Below, one piece after another: positions 1 to 12,539 of a stretch of DNA of 64,000 nucleotides; position 1 is the stretch's first letter; every line of letters begins with the position of its first letter. A program made the translations under genes and the position numbers. A model generated the notes under the pieces. It was given only the letters and a program-made list of their open reading frames with translations. It had not been told where the DNA came from and searched no databases. This DNA is from Cryptomeria japonica (Eukaryota > Streptophyta > Pinopsida > Cupressales > Cupressaceae), in assembly GCF_030272615.1 (NCBI RefSeq), contig NC_081413.1:183592951-183656950 (forward strand), in the 5' to 3' direction.

Positions 1-892
1 AGAGGTCTATCTTCAAGAAAAATGCTGTTCCTTTCATTTGATCAAAAAGATCCTCTATTCGAGGTAAGGGATACCTATTCTTTATTGTGACCTTGCTTAA
101 CATCCTATAGTCGATGCATAGTCTTAAGGTTCCATCCTTCTTCTTAACGAATAAGATTGGTGCTCCCCATGGTGACACACTTGGCCTTATTAATCCCTTA
201 GCTAAGAGTTCCTCTAATTGCATTTTAAGCTCTTGTAATTTAGTTGTGTTCATTCGATAAGGTGCCCTTGATACGGGTTCAGCTCCCGGTAGTAAGTCGA
301 TAGAAAAGTCAAACTTCCTTTTAGGGGTAAGCCGGGTAATTCTTCTGGAAATACATCCTTGAATTCTCGTAAGAAAGGGGTATTCTCAAAGGTTGGGGTA
401 TTTTCCTCTTTTCCTTCATCAATTTCAACCATATAGATTAGGCCTCCTCTTCTTCTTTCCTTCTTTAATTGCATGGTTGATATGGTTTCTATATTAATGG
501 GGTTAAATTTCCTTGGATTTTGACCCTTTCCCCCCATCATCCAAGCATTCAATAACTTTGTTATAGAAATCTACATTAGCTTGATGATCTATTAACCAAC
601 CCATTCCAATAATTACATCATATAATCCTAGGGGTGCCACATAGAGATCTACCCTTGGTTCAAACTCAGGAAATTGTACCCTTGCCCTTGGCAAACACTT
701 AGTTACTTCCCTAGTTGCCTTATGCCCATATTGAACCGTCCATGATGAGTCCATTTGGTTAACTTTTAATGCATATTTTCTTAGTAATTCAGGTGAGATG
801 AAACATTCAGATGACCTAGTGTCAATTAGAATTGAAATTGGTTGTTCAAATAGTGTACCTGTAGTTTCCACAAGAACATTCTAGAATCTTTC
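1..892 (-). pseudogene. gypsy protease and reverse transcriptase N-terminal part (element K)
   Basis: The retropepsin-like segment lies at about 503-892. Its active-site triad region reads LIDTRSSECFIS, where the family expects D-T/S-G, so the glycine is replaced by arginine. The frame shifts at a G6 run near 529-535 and again near 325. After that the linker ([13 protein letters not shown]) and the first RT blocks can be followed in a new frame to base 1: [21 protein letters not shown], then [14 protein letters not shown]. The YxDD box would lie beyond the window. The order and motifs are typical of plant chromovirus-type gypsy elements. The mutated protease and the two frameshifts make it a pseudogene. 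Confidence 0.88.
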
Positions 893-906
893 TATTGATA
901 ACTCAA

Positions 907-2449
907 TGATGAACAATAAGTACCAAACTGGTACTGAGAGGGGGGGTGAATCAGTACAGTCACAATATCTTCTCTCGAACCGGTTTAACTGCAAACACTG
1001 CAAATGTTTGACAGACAGTAACACTAGTCTGAAACAGAGTGCAACCAGTAAAGCTAAGAATAATTGTGACAAGCATTAACTAGTTGATCACTTAGCTTTC
1101 CACTCAACTTAATACTACACTTCCATTTCACCCTTATGCATGAATAGGTAATCTATCATTAGAAATATAATAACAACTAGCTCAGCATGATTTACCTTCA
1201 GACACAAATCACTTAAATCATCACATGAAAAATACTACACATGACAGACGGATTTTTCATGTGGAAACCCAACTAGGAAAAACCACAATGGGGATGAATA
1301 CCCACAAGCTGCTTTTGAACTCTTTAGAAGTCTTCTCTGTTAGAAGCCTAGTCCAGTTAAAGACTGTTACAATAGGTTCTTCTAGGAACCAATCCTATTA
1401 GAGATCACCCAGTTAAGGGATGGCTAAATACCCGGTTAGGGGTTAAACCCTGTTAGAGGTTACCTTGTTAGAGGATTTCAAGAGCTCAATTAGTTTGAGT
1501 CACCCTATTAAAGGATTTATAGCAAGCTGATTAAAGCTACCCGGTTAAGGGATTTTCCTACTGTTGGTTAAAGATCAACAGGTATTACAATGATCTGATA
1601 ATAGCACTCAATGCCTAATGCAGATACACTTAAGTTCCTTCCTTCTGCACACACACAATGCAGGAATCAATCCTCTTATCTCATCTGGTCTTGCAAGAAT
1701 CACGTATTTATTCACTTAGATACACACACACCATTTGCTAATAACCTCAGAAAGAAACACAACATCGACCTTATAGGAAACAGATAGGTCGGTAGCATAA
1801 ACCCTAAACCCTAAACATTTAGGTTAAGCAATTCAGGTGGTTCAGTCCTGGCCATTAAACACTTTGCATTTGAATACAAAAGTCCTGAACATATCTCAAG
1901 ACATTGTCCATCATTCGTTCTTCACCGTTTTCATGGTGGCTTGTAACCCATCACACGTTCTCCACCGTTTACAAGGACTTCACACATTCTCGAGGTAGAT
2001 AGGATCAATCTCTTTCATGCAAGATCCTTCACGTGCTCAAGTTGGCATGCAAACACGATTGGATCTTCATTACAATGCTAACTCATCACACAATGTCATT
2101 AGTTGAGTCACATAGGCTTGGAGCACTTCAACTAGAAACCCTTAAGCTAAGACTACCAACCGGTAGTCATATCATGTTAAGTCTTCATAGAGAACATTCC
2201 ATATGCTAGTTCACATTTCATCATACCATTTCTCTTGAACAAACATACCACTTCACCTATTGCTCAATATACCGATTCACTTTGCTAACTATTTAGTTTC
2301 AATATACCTGTTCACTTCTTTGCACATATACTAGTTCACCACATTGTACCGGTTCACATTTCAGCATATTGTTGGTTCACTCTCCAACATATTGACATCA
2401 ATGACAACATAATATCATCATGTCAACATACTCAGCACAAATGCCAACA
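907..2449 (-). mobile_element. Element L: solo LTR-like insertion in gypsy element K
   Basis: This block separates the gag of K from its protease. On the plus strand it carries the layout of the other minus-oriented copia-type LTRs here: a G-run flanked by inverted arms (GTACTGA 931-937, TCAGTAC 951-957), a block reading gtggaaaccc with aaaaaccaca (about 1258-1290), short repeats of the type gttaaggga / gttagagga (1335-1560), and a terminal CCAACA at 2449. No internal coding region is present, so a solo LTR is the simplest reading. The left edge is approximate and I do not find a matching target duplication, so one end may be rearranged. A two-and-a-half-copy CCCTAAA stretch lies at about 1799-1816. 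Confidence 0.65.
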
Positions 2450-3722
2450 GCTCTTCGGTTCCTAACTGTTGCATGAATCCTTTGTTGGGCCCTTATTGTG
2501 GTTGATTGGCCCTAATCTGACCCTGCATCCTAGGACATTCTCTAGCAAAATGGTTTCCCCCACACATAAAGCATCCACCTGGAGGACCCCTCCTGCCTTG
2601 ATTCCTAGGGGGATCATTCCTTGTTTCATTGGTCCTGGGTGGATAAGTTATCTTGTTCTGCTGGTCATTCCTATTATAGTTGCCTCTGTTATTATTATTA
2701 TTTCCATTCCTCTGATATTGATTAGGGGGTGGCCTTCTTTTGGAATAATTATTCCTTTGACTTTTGTTGAAGTTAGTGTTCCCCTTGAATTCCTGCTTCC
2801 TTTTAAAAGAGTGGTTCCCATTATAGTTCTGCCCTACTAGGGTTTGAATCTTCCACTCTTGCCTTAGGGACTTTTCAAGTACTTCATTCATGTTTTTGGG
2901 TCCATGCATGTCAACCTCTACCCCTATGTTGGTATTTAGTCAAAAAATGAACTTCCTCGCTTGGCCTTCTTCATTTTTCCGGTACATAGGTACATACTTA
3001 AGCAATTTGGCGAACTTATCCCAATATTGTTTGACTGATAGGGGCCCTTGACGTAGGTTATGGAATTTTGTCACCTTCTCATCAAAGAACAATTGAGGGA
3101 GCCACCTTTTTTGAAAGTGGTGAACAAATTGATCCCATGTGATCGTATCCCTGCTATATCCATTTTGCTCCTTGGTGTTGGTCCACCAACTAGCCACCTC
3201 CCCTATGAGTTGATAGGAACCCCATAAGGCCTTGGTTGTTTTGCTAAAATATCTTAGTTCAAAATACTTTTCCATTTCATTTAACCAAGTCTTAGCTCCT
3301 TCACCAATTTGCCTCCCATCAAACTTAGACTGGGTGATTTTATTCAAATCCTTAGAGAGTTCCAATATGTTATTTTCTTTTCTATTGCCCATCATATTCC
3401 CCTGATTGCTACCAAGGTTCCCATTTTCAGTTCCACTTCGATTTTCAATGTCATTTTGCCTTGCCCTAAGGTCCTCCATTGATTTCTCCAGGAAGTTGAT
3501 TTTATCCCTTTGTTCAGTTAGCAAGTTGATTATAGCCTCAACCCCATCTTCATTATTCCCTGGGTTATGTTGATCCCCTTCATGGTCTTCCTCATGGTTT
3601 TCTTCATGATTTTCCTCATGGTTAGCTTCCCTTTGTCTCTTGGTGGCAGTACATCTTCCATTTCCCCTTCCCCTTCCCCTTCCTCTTCCTCTTCCTCTTC
3701 CTCTTCCTCTTCCTCTAGCCAT
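2450..3722 (-). pseudogene. gypsy gag with CCHC knuckle (element K)
   Basis: The start codon is at 3722. The N-terminus is a run of about ten Arg-Gly pairs, followed by an acidic His/Glu-rich stretch and a coiled segment. Next comes a Retrotrans_gag-type capsid region (residues about 130-260, with WLNEMEKYFELR and FVHHFQKRW). An in-frame TGA near 2937 interrupts the frame; the same frame then continues through an Asn/Arg-rich linker to a CCHC knuckle (CFMCGGNHFARECP, about 2530-2575). A second stop lies near 2490. The protein would form the particle and bind RNA. The frame is otherwise kept across about 400 codons, so decay is by point nonsense changes. The reading continues to the LTR insertion at 2449. 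Confidence 0.85.
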
Positions 3723-3858
3723 TCTAGGGTTTTACTTGGAAATTAAATTATGTAGTTAGTTCTTGATTTAAGATTTAATAATTTAATCTCTACCATTGCA
3801 AAACATTCCCTTAGTTGTGTAAATTGAAGTGAGCACAAGGCCTATATTTCAATCTTTT

Positions 3859-3869
3859 CTCTGATACCA
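3859..3869 (-). other. Primer binding site of element K
   Basis: On the minus strand this reads TGGTATCAGAG, the usual complement of the 3' end of plant initiator-methionine tRNA. It lies about 140 bp upstream of the gag start and next to a block reading GGGTTATTATA, the likely 3' end of the 5' LTR. Confidence 0.75.
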
Positions 3870-6004
3870 CATATAATAACCCACTTTACTTAACCCAACA
3901 AAATTTGACCACTCTTTTTTTTTTTTACTTTAATCATTTGTGTTTGATTCAATCGCATACTCTGGGAATCCATCCATTAGGATTAGGCATTCATCCATCC
4001 AGGATGAGCATCTAACCATATGGGTTAGGCATTTGTCCATACATAGTAGAAGGTTTCATCTATCCAATACGGGATAGGAATCTACCCATACGGGGTAGGC
4101 ATCTATCCAATTGGGATAGGAGGTGCTCTGGCTAGAGACTTAGACTCATCAGGACCATTCGGGTCCTGAGTCACTCACTAAGTACTACACTCTTCTAATA
4201 GGAGTGCACCAAGGTCATCGTCCTTAGGAGAAATCAAAATAATATAATACAAGCTTGAATTCCACCTCAGAATTTGGCTTAAAGCCTCGAGAAGTCAAGC
4301 GAATCCATACGGGATTCCTTCTGAGTATGCATTGAATTACTTTTTCCTTTTTATTATAATTATCTTTCAAATTAGGATTCTTCTCAATCCTTCTTCTTAC
4401 CAAAACCTAGACCCCATCCACGAACGCCTGAGTACTAGGGACAACTCCATCCCTAGACTGCCTACATACCCATTTCGGCACGGGATCAAGGCGTAAAGTA
4501 TGTAGTTCTATTTTCTACTCAATGGTTTGATGTAAACTGATTAGTGGGTACGCAACCCTTTCTAGGGTCAATGTCCCAGATAGTTTCTCTGTGATTGTGG
4601 TAGCACTAAAGCAAAGGCTCAAGATAGCCTATTGCTTGTGGCCTAAAACAATTAGATCCTAATACCTATCATAAGCATCACCCTTGACCCAATTGTCAAC
4701 CGTCAACATTTCTTCAAGATTAAATCAATTTCATAAAATCATTTCACTCAATCAACCCTAAAGGGGGTTTACTATGGTTTAACTCAACGGATGTAAAATC
4801 ATTTAAGGATTATCATATTAGATTATCGATCCAAGGGGGATTGCTCGCCCCTTGGATTTTAACTTCCAAGTGTCCCTTATTTCTCCCCGACAATTGATAG
4901 GGATGATGCCACAAACGTCATTGATGCAGCTTTATTAGGCATTAATTGCAGTAGTTCAACATGACGGAATTAACCATAAGCGTGACCCAGAGGCACCGTA
5001 AGTACCAAATGCTGCTAGGTTTTGGTTTTTCGACTTCCTTTATTTAGTTTTCTTAACTAAGAAGCTATGAAAAACATCATGCTTGAAAACAATTATGAAT
5101 TGAACGTACATAATTAGACATTGCAAAGCTTGATTAATTGAAATAACTACTTGATGAACCACATGGAATAAAAACCATAACTAAATTATTTAATATTCAA
5201 AACTTGAAATATAACTTGCATAATAATGACAATTATGAAACTCGCATATTAATAATTAAACGTGTAACTTGCATGAAGATGAATAAAATGTAACTTTGTC
5301 ATCAATAAATGCAAATAATGTAAAGTAATTCGCATGATGCAAGAATAGTGTACGTTACATGCAAGGTTAAGCAATGTTTTATTTCTACCATGAGAATAAT
5401 CACTTATAGAGTCACTGGTCCCAAAAATAGCAATTAGTTTAGACATTTGGTTCAAATCATATTAATATGAATTAATTGCTCTTAATGAATCTAAAATGCC
5501 AACTAAGTGACCCAATGAATCTTAAATAGATTAAAAGATTCTAATTATAAAATTTGATATAATTTAATTTACAATTATAAATTTGCTAAAGATAAATTAA
5601 TTATAAACTCACTAAAGATAATTAAAATTGCCTAAGCTAAAATTTTATTAAACTAAAATAAAAATTATTTCAAAAAGCCAATTGCCAAAAATTTAAATGT
5701 TATGTAGTGGCTTTTTAAAGCCAAGTGGGAGTTGGGCCCATGGGTCCCATCACCACTGCGGACCTGCGGGTGCAGGCCTGCAGTGATGAGGTGACCGCCG
5801 TGGTCCCCTCCACTACCCTGCGGCCACTACCGTAACAGTGACCGTAGGATAGTGGGGGGGTACCACTCCCGACAGTTGTCATAACTCCGTCGCCTCTGTG
5901 TTGGCCCGATACATTAAAAAAAAAAAATTCGAAAACCACTTTGTCTATATTTTTTTTGCAAAAATTAATTTTGGAACCACTTTGCAATATTTTATATATT
6001 TATT

Positions 6005-6131
6005 ATCATTTTGTCTAAATTTAATAATATATACATATATATATACATATACATATATATACATGTGTATATATATATATGTATATATATATATGGTTTT
6101 TTATTCCAGAGTATTTAATAATATAAGAGGG

Positions 6132-6170
<39 letters not shown>

Positions 6171-6182
6171 AATAATTTATTA
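6005..6182. repeat. AT-rich microsatellite, mainly (TA)n
   Basis: Long runs of alternating TA with some ACATATA units are visible. Open frames across it encode only Tyr/Ile runs and are not genes. Confidence 0.9.
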
Positions 6183-6524
6183 TATATAAAAAAAAAGAAT
6201 AAAAATTTAATCACATGAATGAAATGAAATAGAGAATTTTGTTTCAGCAATATAACAGATAACTAAATTATCACAAGGATAGGTAAATGTTTAGATTTTT
6301 ATTTCACAGTGATCATATCCAACAATTTTGCCCTTATGTTGAGATAAACAAACTTTTCTTTGAGAAATTCTCAGGAAATTTATATTCACAGAATATTTTC
6401 CACAGGATTTTTATACAATAAATCTAAGAAGAATTCCTCCTTGAAATACCATATCACATAGCGAGATTTCTTAATACAATGATTATATGCATAGCGAAAG
6501 AAATTATTTACAGAGATAGAAGAA

Positions 6525-6832
6525 TTTGAGTTTGAAACAAGATTTTATTTCTTTAATCTAATTCATAGCAAGAATCTGAACAAGGTTTTATTTATCTAAT
6601 CTAATTCACAGCAAGTATCTAAAACAAGATTTCATTAATCTAATTCACAGCAAGAAATTGAAACAAGATTTCATTAACTTAATCTAATTCACAGCAAGAA
6701 ATTGAAAAAAGATTTTATTAATCTAATTCATAGCAAGAAATTGAAAACAAGATTTTATTAATCTAATTCACAGCAAGAAATTGAAGCAAGATTTTATTAA
6801 TCTAATTCATAGCAAGAACAAGATGCATGATT
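6525..6832. repeat. Tandem array of about seven 41-47-bp units
   Basis: Each unit has the form taatctaattcacagcaag followed by aaattgaaacaagattttat. Units differ by small indels and a cacagc/catagc alternation. The copies are directly adjacent with no unique spacers, so this is a simple tandem repeat and not a CRISPR array. Confidence 0.9.
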
Positions 6833-7375
6833 CAAAAATAAAAAAAGAGAACCTAGATACTTGCAGCTTGATGTAAAATCCCCTCTGAATTCTTCAACTA
6901 GCCTCCCTTGATCCTTCCTTGCAACCTTTCTTGAATTTCTTCAATCAACTACTTAACAATCCTACAATGAAATGTGACTACAAAAGAAAAACTAATGCTT
7001 GAGAAAACTTTTCTTCAATAAAGATAATCAACTCCCTCTTTTGAAAACTTGCATACAATATATAGGAAAAATCCCTTAATTCCACTATCTATAGAAATTA
7101 ATTAAGATTGAGATTCTTTTTCCAATATTGGACTCATGCAAAATTGATTAATATCCTAGTGGGGGAGTTACATGTAAGGTATTGAAGATTCCTCTAGAAG
7201 CTTCTAATTTCTTCACAACATGTGCCATAATTGGGAATGGGAAAAAGAATAAATAAATAATGCCTATTTAAATTATATTCTCCAAGTGTGTATGTGGGTC
7301 CATTATTTATTCTTTTATAATATTTATTCAATCATTTTCAATAGCTCAACCAAAAAAAATAATAGAATTGTATCA

Positions 7376-9925
7376 AATCAAAAAGTGATAAAGGAGAGTT
7401 GTGACAGAAGCGGTAGAAATGACTGCATGTGGAACATCTTGATGCTCTGATCGAGTCCTCTGTGTATCTGAAGGATCCCCAACAAGAGAACCCATTGAAT
7501 CAAGTGTCTGAGCCCAACAAGGTGTATGTGTAGGTGGAGAACGAGGCTCCTCAACTGCAAGTGGACCCTGCGGAGGTGTAACCATGTGAGTCAAAGTTAA
7601 AGGAGTCTCATCATCTAAATCACTAGCATCACTATCCACAATGGAGGAAGGTGGAGGAGGTAGAGAGGCTAAGCTAGGAGAGCTCTCCTCAAAGTGAACA
7701 CTCCTCTCAATAAACACCTCATGTGTCTTAGAATCCATCAATCTATATGCCTCAACACCCTCAGGATATCCAACAAATATGCAAGGTCGACTCTAAGGTT
7801 CCAATGCCTTGCATTTCTGCAGAGGTATGAGAGCCCATGCTGGACACCCAAAGACTCTGAAATGTCTCACAATCAGTTTCCTACCATCCCAAGCTTCAAA
7901 AGGAGTAATACCTTGCAAAGCTTTGTGAGGAACCCAATTCTGGATGTGTGTGGCACAACTGATAGCCTCTCTCCAAAAGGCGAGATCAAGAGAATGTGCA
8001 TGTATCATATAGCTAGCCATTTCTTTGAGAGTTCTATTATTGCGTTGTGCAACTCCATTCTTCTGTGGAGTGTATACAACATAATGCAGAAGATCAATCC
8101 CCTCAAATGTACAAAAATCCTCAAGTCTTTTGTTCACATATTCCCTTCCATTATCTGTATGAAGAATCTTGACCACTTTCCCAGATTGCTTCTCCACATG
8201 AGTCTTGAAGTCCTAAAATTTGTCAAATACTTCACTCTTATGAATGAGAAAGTAGACCCAAGTGAAGCGGGAGTAGTCATCAATGAAGGTGAGGACATAG
8301 TGGGCCTTGCTAAATGAAGGTGCTAGAAATGGACCTACTACATCGCTGTGAACAAGTTGAAGAACTTCTAAAGCTCTCCAAGATTTCCCCTTATCAAACT
8401 TCTCCTTGGGATGCTTGCCCATGGAACAACATGAACATACACCTTCTAAAAAACTGATTCGAGGTAGACTTGTGACCATGTCTCTAGTGTTGAGCTGCTG
8501 AAGATAGCGGTAGTTAAGGTGACCAAATTGCTCATGCCATAGCTTACCTTCTGAATTTGAATGAGTAAGCAAGGCCCTAGAAGGAGAACTTGGCACAAAG
8601 TGGGAGAATTAATAGAGCCTTGAGTTTTCATTGACTTCTCCCACTGCTACCAAGGCATCATCATCAAGTTCCTTTACCACTACTAAATCTAGTGTAAACT
8701 CAACCTTTTTCCCATTCCCATAGTGAGTGATTTGGTAAATATAGAGAAGGTTGGTAGACAAGTTAGGAACATAAAAAACTTTCTCAAATGTTCCATCATC
8801 CATGTCAACTGAACCTTTTCCTTCAACCTCTACTTGTGTATCATCACCTATGTAAATGTGAGGTACCTTAGATGGCTCCAATGAAGAAAACTGCTCCTTT
8901 GTAGAACCCATGTGATACACGGCACTCGAATCAAGTATCCACTGCTATGAAGAACCCATTGTAGCCAGAAATGCTTTCCCTTTTCCCTTGGACTGTGTGG
9001 AAGAGGAAGGAGATGAATCCTTCTTTGTGTAGGTGGATGGCAAGTTGATGTTGTTTTTCTTAAGAAGATTTGTCAACTCATCAACTTGCTTGGTGTGGCA
9101 TTGATTCTCACCATGACCACACTTCTTGCAATATGCACAAGTTGGTTTATCCTTCTTAGGTGGAGTCCCCTTCTTGGAAGAGGATCAAAAATTGCCTTAT
9201 GATGGAGAGGATGATTGCCCTTTTTCCTATTGTGACTTTGACTTGGATTTCTTCTTGTTGTTGTTGGAATCTTTGCCTTGACTCCCCTGATTAGCCACCA
9301 AAGCCTTGGACTTTGAAGACTTGAGAAGCCCCATTTTCAACAACTTCGATTGTTCCAATATCAACATTTCTATGAAAGCATCAAATGAAGGCATAATGTA
9401 GGAACTCCCTACTGTCAAACGATGAGTTTGAAAGCTAGTCACAAATGCTGCATATTCTGGTGCAAGCTTGTCCAACAAGTTGAATATCAACTAAGCATCT
9501 TTTTTGTCAATTCCACAATCCTTAAGCTTTGCTCTTAGCTCATTTGCTTTGGTGACATAATCTTGGATTGTATCAAAACTCTTGGGATCCAAGTTGGTGA
9601 GCTCATTAGCAATCTTGTAACCTCTCATTTCATGAACTTGACCATACAATTTCTGAAACATATCCCAAGCCTCTTTGATTGTTGTACACTTCTCAATGTG
9701 AAAAATGAGGTCATTTGATAGATACTTATGCAAAGTTCCAACAGCCATGCAATTCTTAGTGAGCCATTCTAATTGAGCATTAGGATCAGCCTTAGGATTA
9801 GGTGGTGTTGCTATTGTTCCATCTATGTAATGCGTGAGACCTTTTTCCATTAATTTGCTCCATACTTTAATTTTCCACAATGCATAATTATGTGGAATTA
9901 AAGGTGGAAATTTATGAGGACTCAT
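7376..9925 (-). pseudogene. copia gag-protease-integrase polyprotein (element M)
   Basis: I start at the Met at 9925 (MSPHKFPPLIP), since this is where copia gag similarity begins; the upstream open sequence is a poly-Gly run. Gag covers about 9230-9925 (NYALWKIKVWSKL). A knuckle reading CAYCKKCGHGENQC follows near 9110. The protease site reads WILDSSAVYHM instead of DSG. The integrase zinc region (LWHEQFGHLNYRYLQQL, CSCCSMGKH) lies about 8400-8540, and the core shows HSDVVGP, HTDNGREY and NGVAQRNNRTL, where Q sits at the usual catalytic Glu. The whole stretch stays in one frame, broken only by about six stop codons (for example near 9489, 8944, 8608, 8214 and 7794), which fits decay by base substitution. 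Confidence 0.88.
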
Positions 9926-10949
9926 TGCAACAAAAAAGAAAGAGCACAAGGAAATAGAGGCGCAATCACACAAGACACCCCCCCCCCCCCCCCCAAATTC
10001 ACTCAATCAAAGAACCCCCCAAAAAAAGATGATTTGGCACTTTATACTTAGTGCCTGTACAATGGGCCACTTGCAAAAAATGGGAAAGTGGACTTCTGGT
10101 TTCAAATTTACAACTGCCTCAATAAGGCCAAAAGAGACTCAAACTAATAATGCTAGAGATCTAAACTAAGATCCAAACAAATTACAAGTACCAAATAGGC
10201 CAAATAAGACCAATATCTGAAAGTACAATTTCAACTCAAAATCTCTAAAATCTGATCATAGATTATGAAAGTAGACAAAAAAATATGCACTTTCAAAAAA
10301 AACGGCACCTGAAAAGGAGGTCATATGAGCTCAAACGAAGCCTTTGAAGTTGCAAAATTGAGGATTGGACAAGTACAACTAAGAGATTCCAAAAATTTGG
10401 AAAATGTTGTGCACCAAAATAAGAAAATAACCACACCACTATGAAGAGTACAAAAAATTAGCCCAAATAAACAAAAATTGCACCCAAAAAGGAGCTAAAT
10501 TGAGCAAGTTATGGGCCTCCAAAGTTGACCCAAAAATCCAAACTGCTCAACAAAGAAGGGTCTAATTTTTTTTCAAAAAATGTTGACTGGGCGCTGACTG
10601 TGCGCTGCTAACTCAACGGAAGGTACGAACCCACAAAAAAATAAAAATAAAAAAAAATCAGAAAACTCTTTTTCAAAACTGAAAAAAAAAATTCAGAAAT
10701 TTTTTTTTTTTTGAGAACCGAAAATTTCATACCGTATCGCCCGAATTGGGCAAAAATTCCTCCAACACCCAAAATTTGATTTTTGCTAAAATAGGTCGAT
10801 TTTATACTCATTTTTTATGGAAACGGCCTCCGAGACGCAATGATGAGGTCAAAAATGCTCTAAGATGCCTCCAAAAAGTGTTGTTTCTCTGATCTGAAAA
10901 ATAGAAGCCTTCTAAGATGTCTCCAAAAACCAATCAATGAATCCCCAAT
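9926..10949 (-). other. Untranslated leader of element M; no gene
   Basis: This lies between primer site and gag start. It includes a C-run on the plus strand (about 9978-9994) and A-rich stretches. I see no coding frame. Confidence 0.55.
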
Positions 10950-10962
10950 GGCTCTAATACCA
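10950..10962 (-). other. Primer binding site of element M
   Basis: On the minus strand it reads TGGTATTAGAGCC, a near match to the initiator-methionine tRNA complement, placed immediately after the LTR end (CTCACA). Confidence 0.8.
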
Positions 10963-11401
10963 TGTGAGATTTTGCCAAGATCAAGGGCATGATGAAAAGT
11001 ATAAAAGAATGACAAGAACAAACTGTATTCTCATCAATATGCAAATGATCAACTGGATTAACCAATACAATGTATATGGGCCTGCTTATATAGGCAAGGC
11101 CATATGGATGTACGAGAACACAATCATGACATGTGGCTCAATTAGAAACAAGGGTAGGTAAGAAATACTAGGGATAGGTAGGAGAAATAATATAATATTC
11201 TACAAGAGGTGGATGACCCACTGAATATGGAGTGTAATAGCAAAATAAGACCACAAAAGGTGGAATTTCTCCTACAAGCTATAGCCCTATGTGCACACTT
11301 CCCTAAGTATCTCAAATCCAAACTACGAAGAGATGCATTATCCTAAGTTAACTTAAGTAAAGTGTAATAATATCCATGATGAATATTTATTTACACCAAC
11401 A
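10963..11401 (-). repeat. 5' LTR of element M (439 bp)
   Basis: On the plus strand it runs from TGTGAGATTTTGCC to TTACACCAACA. TG..CA ends, correct position beside the primer site and lack of coding capacity define it. The flanking ACTAT at 11402-11406 would be one target-duplication copy; its partner is lost with the truncated 3' end. Confidence 0.78.
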
Positions 11402-12539
11402 ACTATGAACATGGAAGGAAAAGCCCTCTAGTAGGATAGAGATATCATTATCATAACTATTGTCCATACATTATTTCAAGACTTTGATAAAATTATTTCA
11501 TTTATTTAGGTGACTAACTCACTATTAATTTCATGGCACTAGCATTTAACATGAAACCCCTTTAACCTCTTCAATTTCTTGGACAAGGCTAAGTTCATAG
11601 TGTTTATTGTTTCTTATAAAGCTTTAAGCTTTATTGATTGTGCATTGATTATATATTGGCTTCATTATTGTATTCCTTTAAGGCTTTGTGACTGCTCTTA
11701 CCTTGTGAGCTAGGAAAGAAACTCCCATTGCTATGCAATTGTATAAACCCACTATGTTTAAAACTATATATCCTTTTATTACTACTACACTTGATTTATA
11801 TTTAAAACATGGCTTTTTGGGCTAATACCTTGAGGAGATGCCCATTAGCATTCGATGAATCCATATGTGAGAAATGAATAAATATTTTACCACAACACTT
11901 AGATCCTTGTAAACAATAATGGACTAATTCATGGACAATTAATCTAACAATGATTAGAAGAACATATAAGAGCAACAGATTCATGAGTTGCCTATAGTTT
12001 TACCTCTATAAAACTCCTTGACATATGTTGCAGACTCTTGAAAAATGCCCCCTCTTAGATATTTGATGCTTCCACAATCCTCAAACTGTTGTTCTTGCGA
12101 GATATGTATCCTCAATCGGTTGCTCCCACTTTAACATCTGTTATTTGACTAAAATATTTTATTCTTGGCAGGCATAAAGGTCAAAATGAAACTAGGGTTC
12201 CAGAATCCTTGGTGACCCGTGACACTCTAATTCGATCAAATGCTCGAACTTAAGGTTAGCAAATTCAAACATTATAAAAATAAAGCTCCCTCCAAATTGA
12301 CAATTCACATGATTTGCTACATTGTGGAGGCACTTTATGCCATATTAAAAAAACTCAAAATCAAGGTGAAAACCTTCCATAACATTAGGTGACCCCTTTT
12401 TAGAAATTTGAGACTCACAAAACAACTTTTTTAAATTTAGCCATTGGGATGCAACCTATACAAGACATAAATCTTCAAAATGATTTGACAAATACCACTA
12501 AGACATGAGGCAAAAATTGGGCAACACTACTTCTATTAC
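11402..12539. other. No recognisable gene (1.1 kb)
   Basis: AT-rich sequence with scattered stops on both strands. It may belong to the same decayed copia copy as the gag fragment to its right, but I cannot follow any protein motif here. Confidence 0.5.

Larger units (their letters stand above)
1..3872 (-). mobile_element. Element K: Ty3/gypsy retrotransposon, 5' half, decayed
   Basis: On the minus strand the order is primer site (3859-3869), gag (2450-3722), then, after an inserted LTR (about 907-2449), aspartic protease and the start of reverse transcriptase, which leaves the window at base 1. Protease before reverse transcriptase, with no integrase between them as far as visible, together with the motif [13 protein letters not shown] and the RT block reading [13 protein letters not shown], places it in Ty3/gypsy. 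It cannot be active: there are in-frame stops, frameshifts and a 1.5-kb insertion. RNase H, integrase and the 3' LTR would lie left of the window. Confidence 0.9.
3870..7372 (-). repeat. Probable long 5' LTR of gypsy element K plus flank; no gene
   Basis: This sequence directly abuts the primer site of K, so at least its left part is the 5' LTR. I cannot place the outer LTR end. It holds degenerate units of the type catccatacgggataggc (about 3965-4130), a GC-rich island with partly inverted halves (about 5725-5880) in otherwise AT-rich DNA, a (TA)n tract and a 41-47-bp tandem array, both listed separately. No reading frame here looks coding; the longer open frames are AT-simple sequence. Confidence 0.45.
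7376..11401 (-). mobile_element. Element M: Ty1/copia retrotransposon, 3'-truncated
   Basis: The order on the minus strand is 5' LTR (10963-11401), primer site (10950-10962), a leader of about 1 kb (9926-10949), gag, protease and integrase. The reading stops in the linker after the integrase core. Reverse transcriptase, RNase H and the 3' LTR are missing, so the left end is a truncation. Protease then integrase, before any RT, is the copia order. Confidence 0.88.

Noticed and set aside
1799-1816. Telomere-like CCCTAAA repeats
   Set aside because: Only about two and a half copies inside an LTR; too short for a telomeric tract, probably chance or a telo-box motif.
2469-2840. Plus-strand open frame of 123 codons with hydrophobic runs
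   Set aside because: It is the antisense of the gag linker and knuckle of element K, which has clear motifs.
3640-3722. Arg-Gly repeat taken as an RNA-binding host protein
   Set aside because: It is the N-terminus of the gypsy gag, in frame with capsid motifs.
5898-6218. Open frame rich in Tyr and Ile
   Set aside because: It is a translation of the (TA)n microsatellite.
6525-6832. Regular repeats resembling a CRISPR array
   Set aside because: Units are directly adjacent, vary in length and have no unique spacers; plant DNA.
7694-8317. Plus-strand open frame of 207 codons
   Set aside because: Antisense of the copia integrase of element M; no motif of its own.
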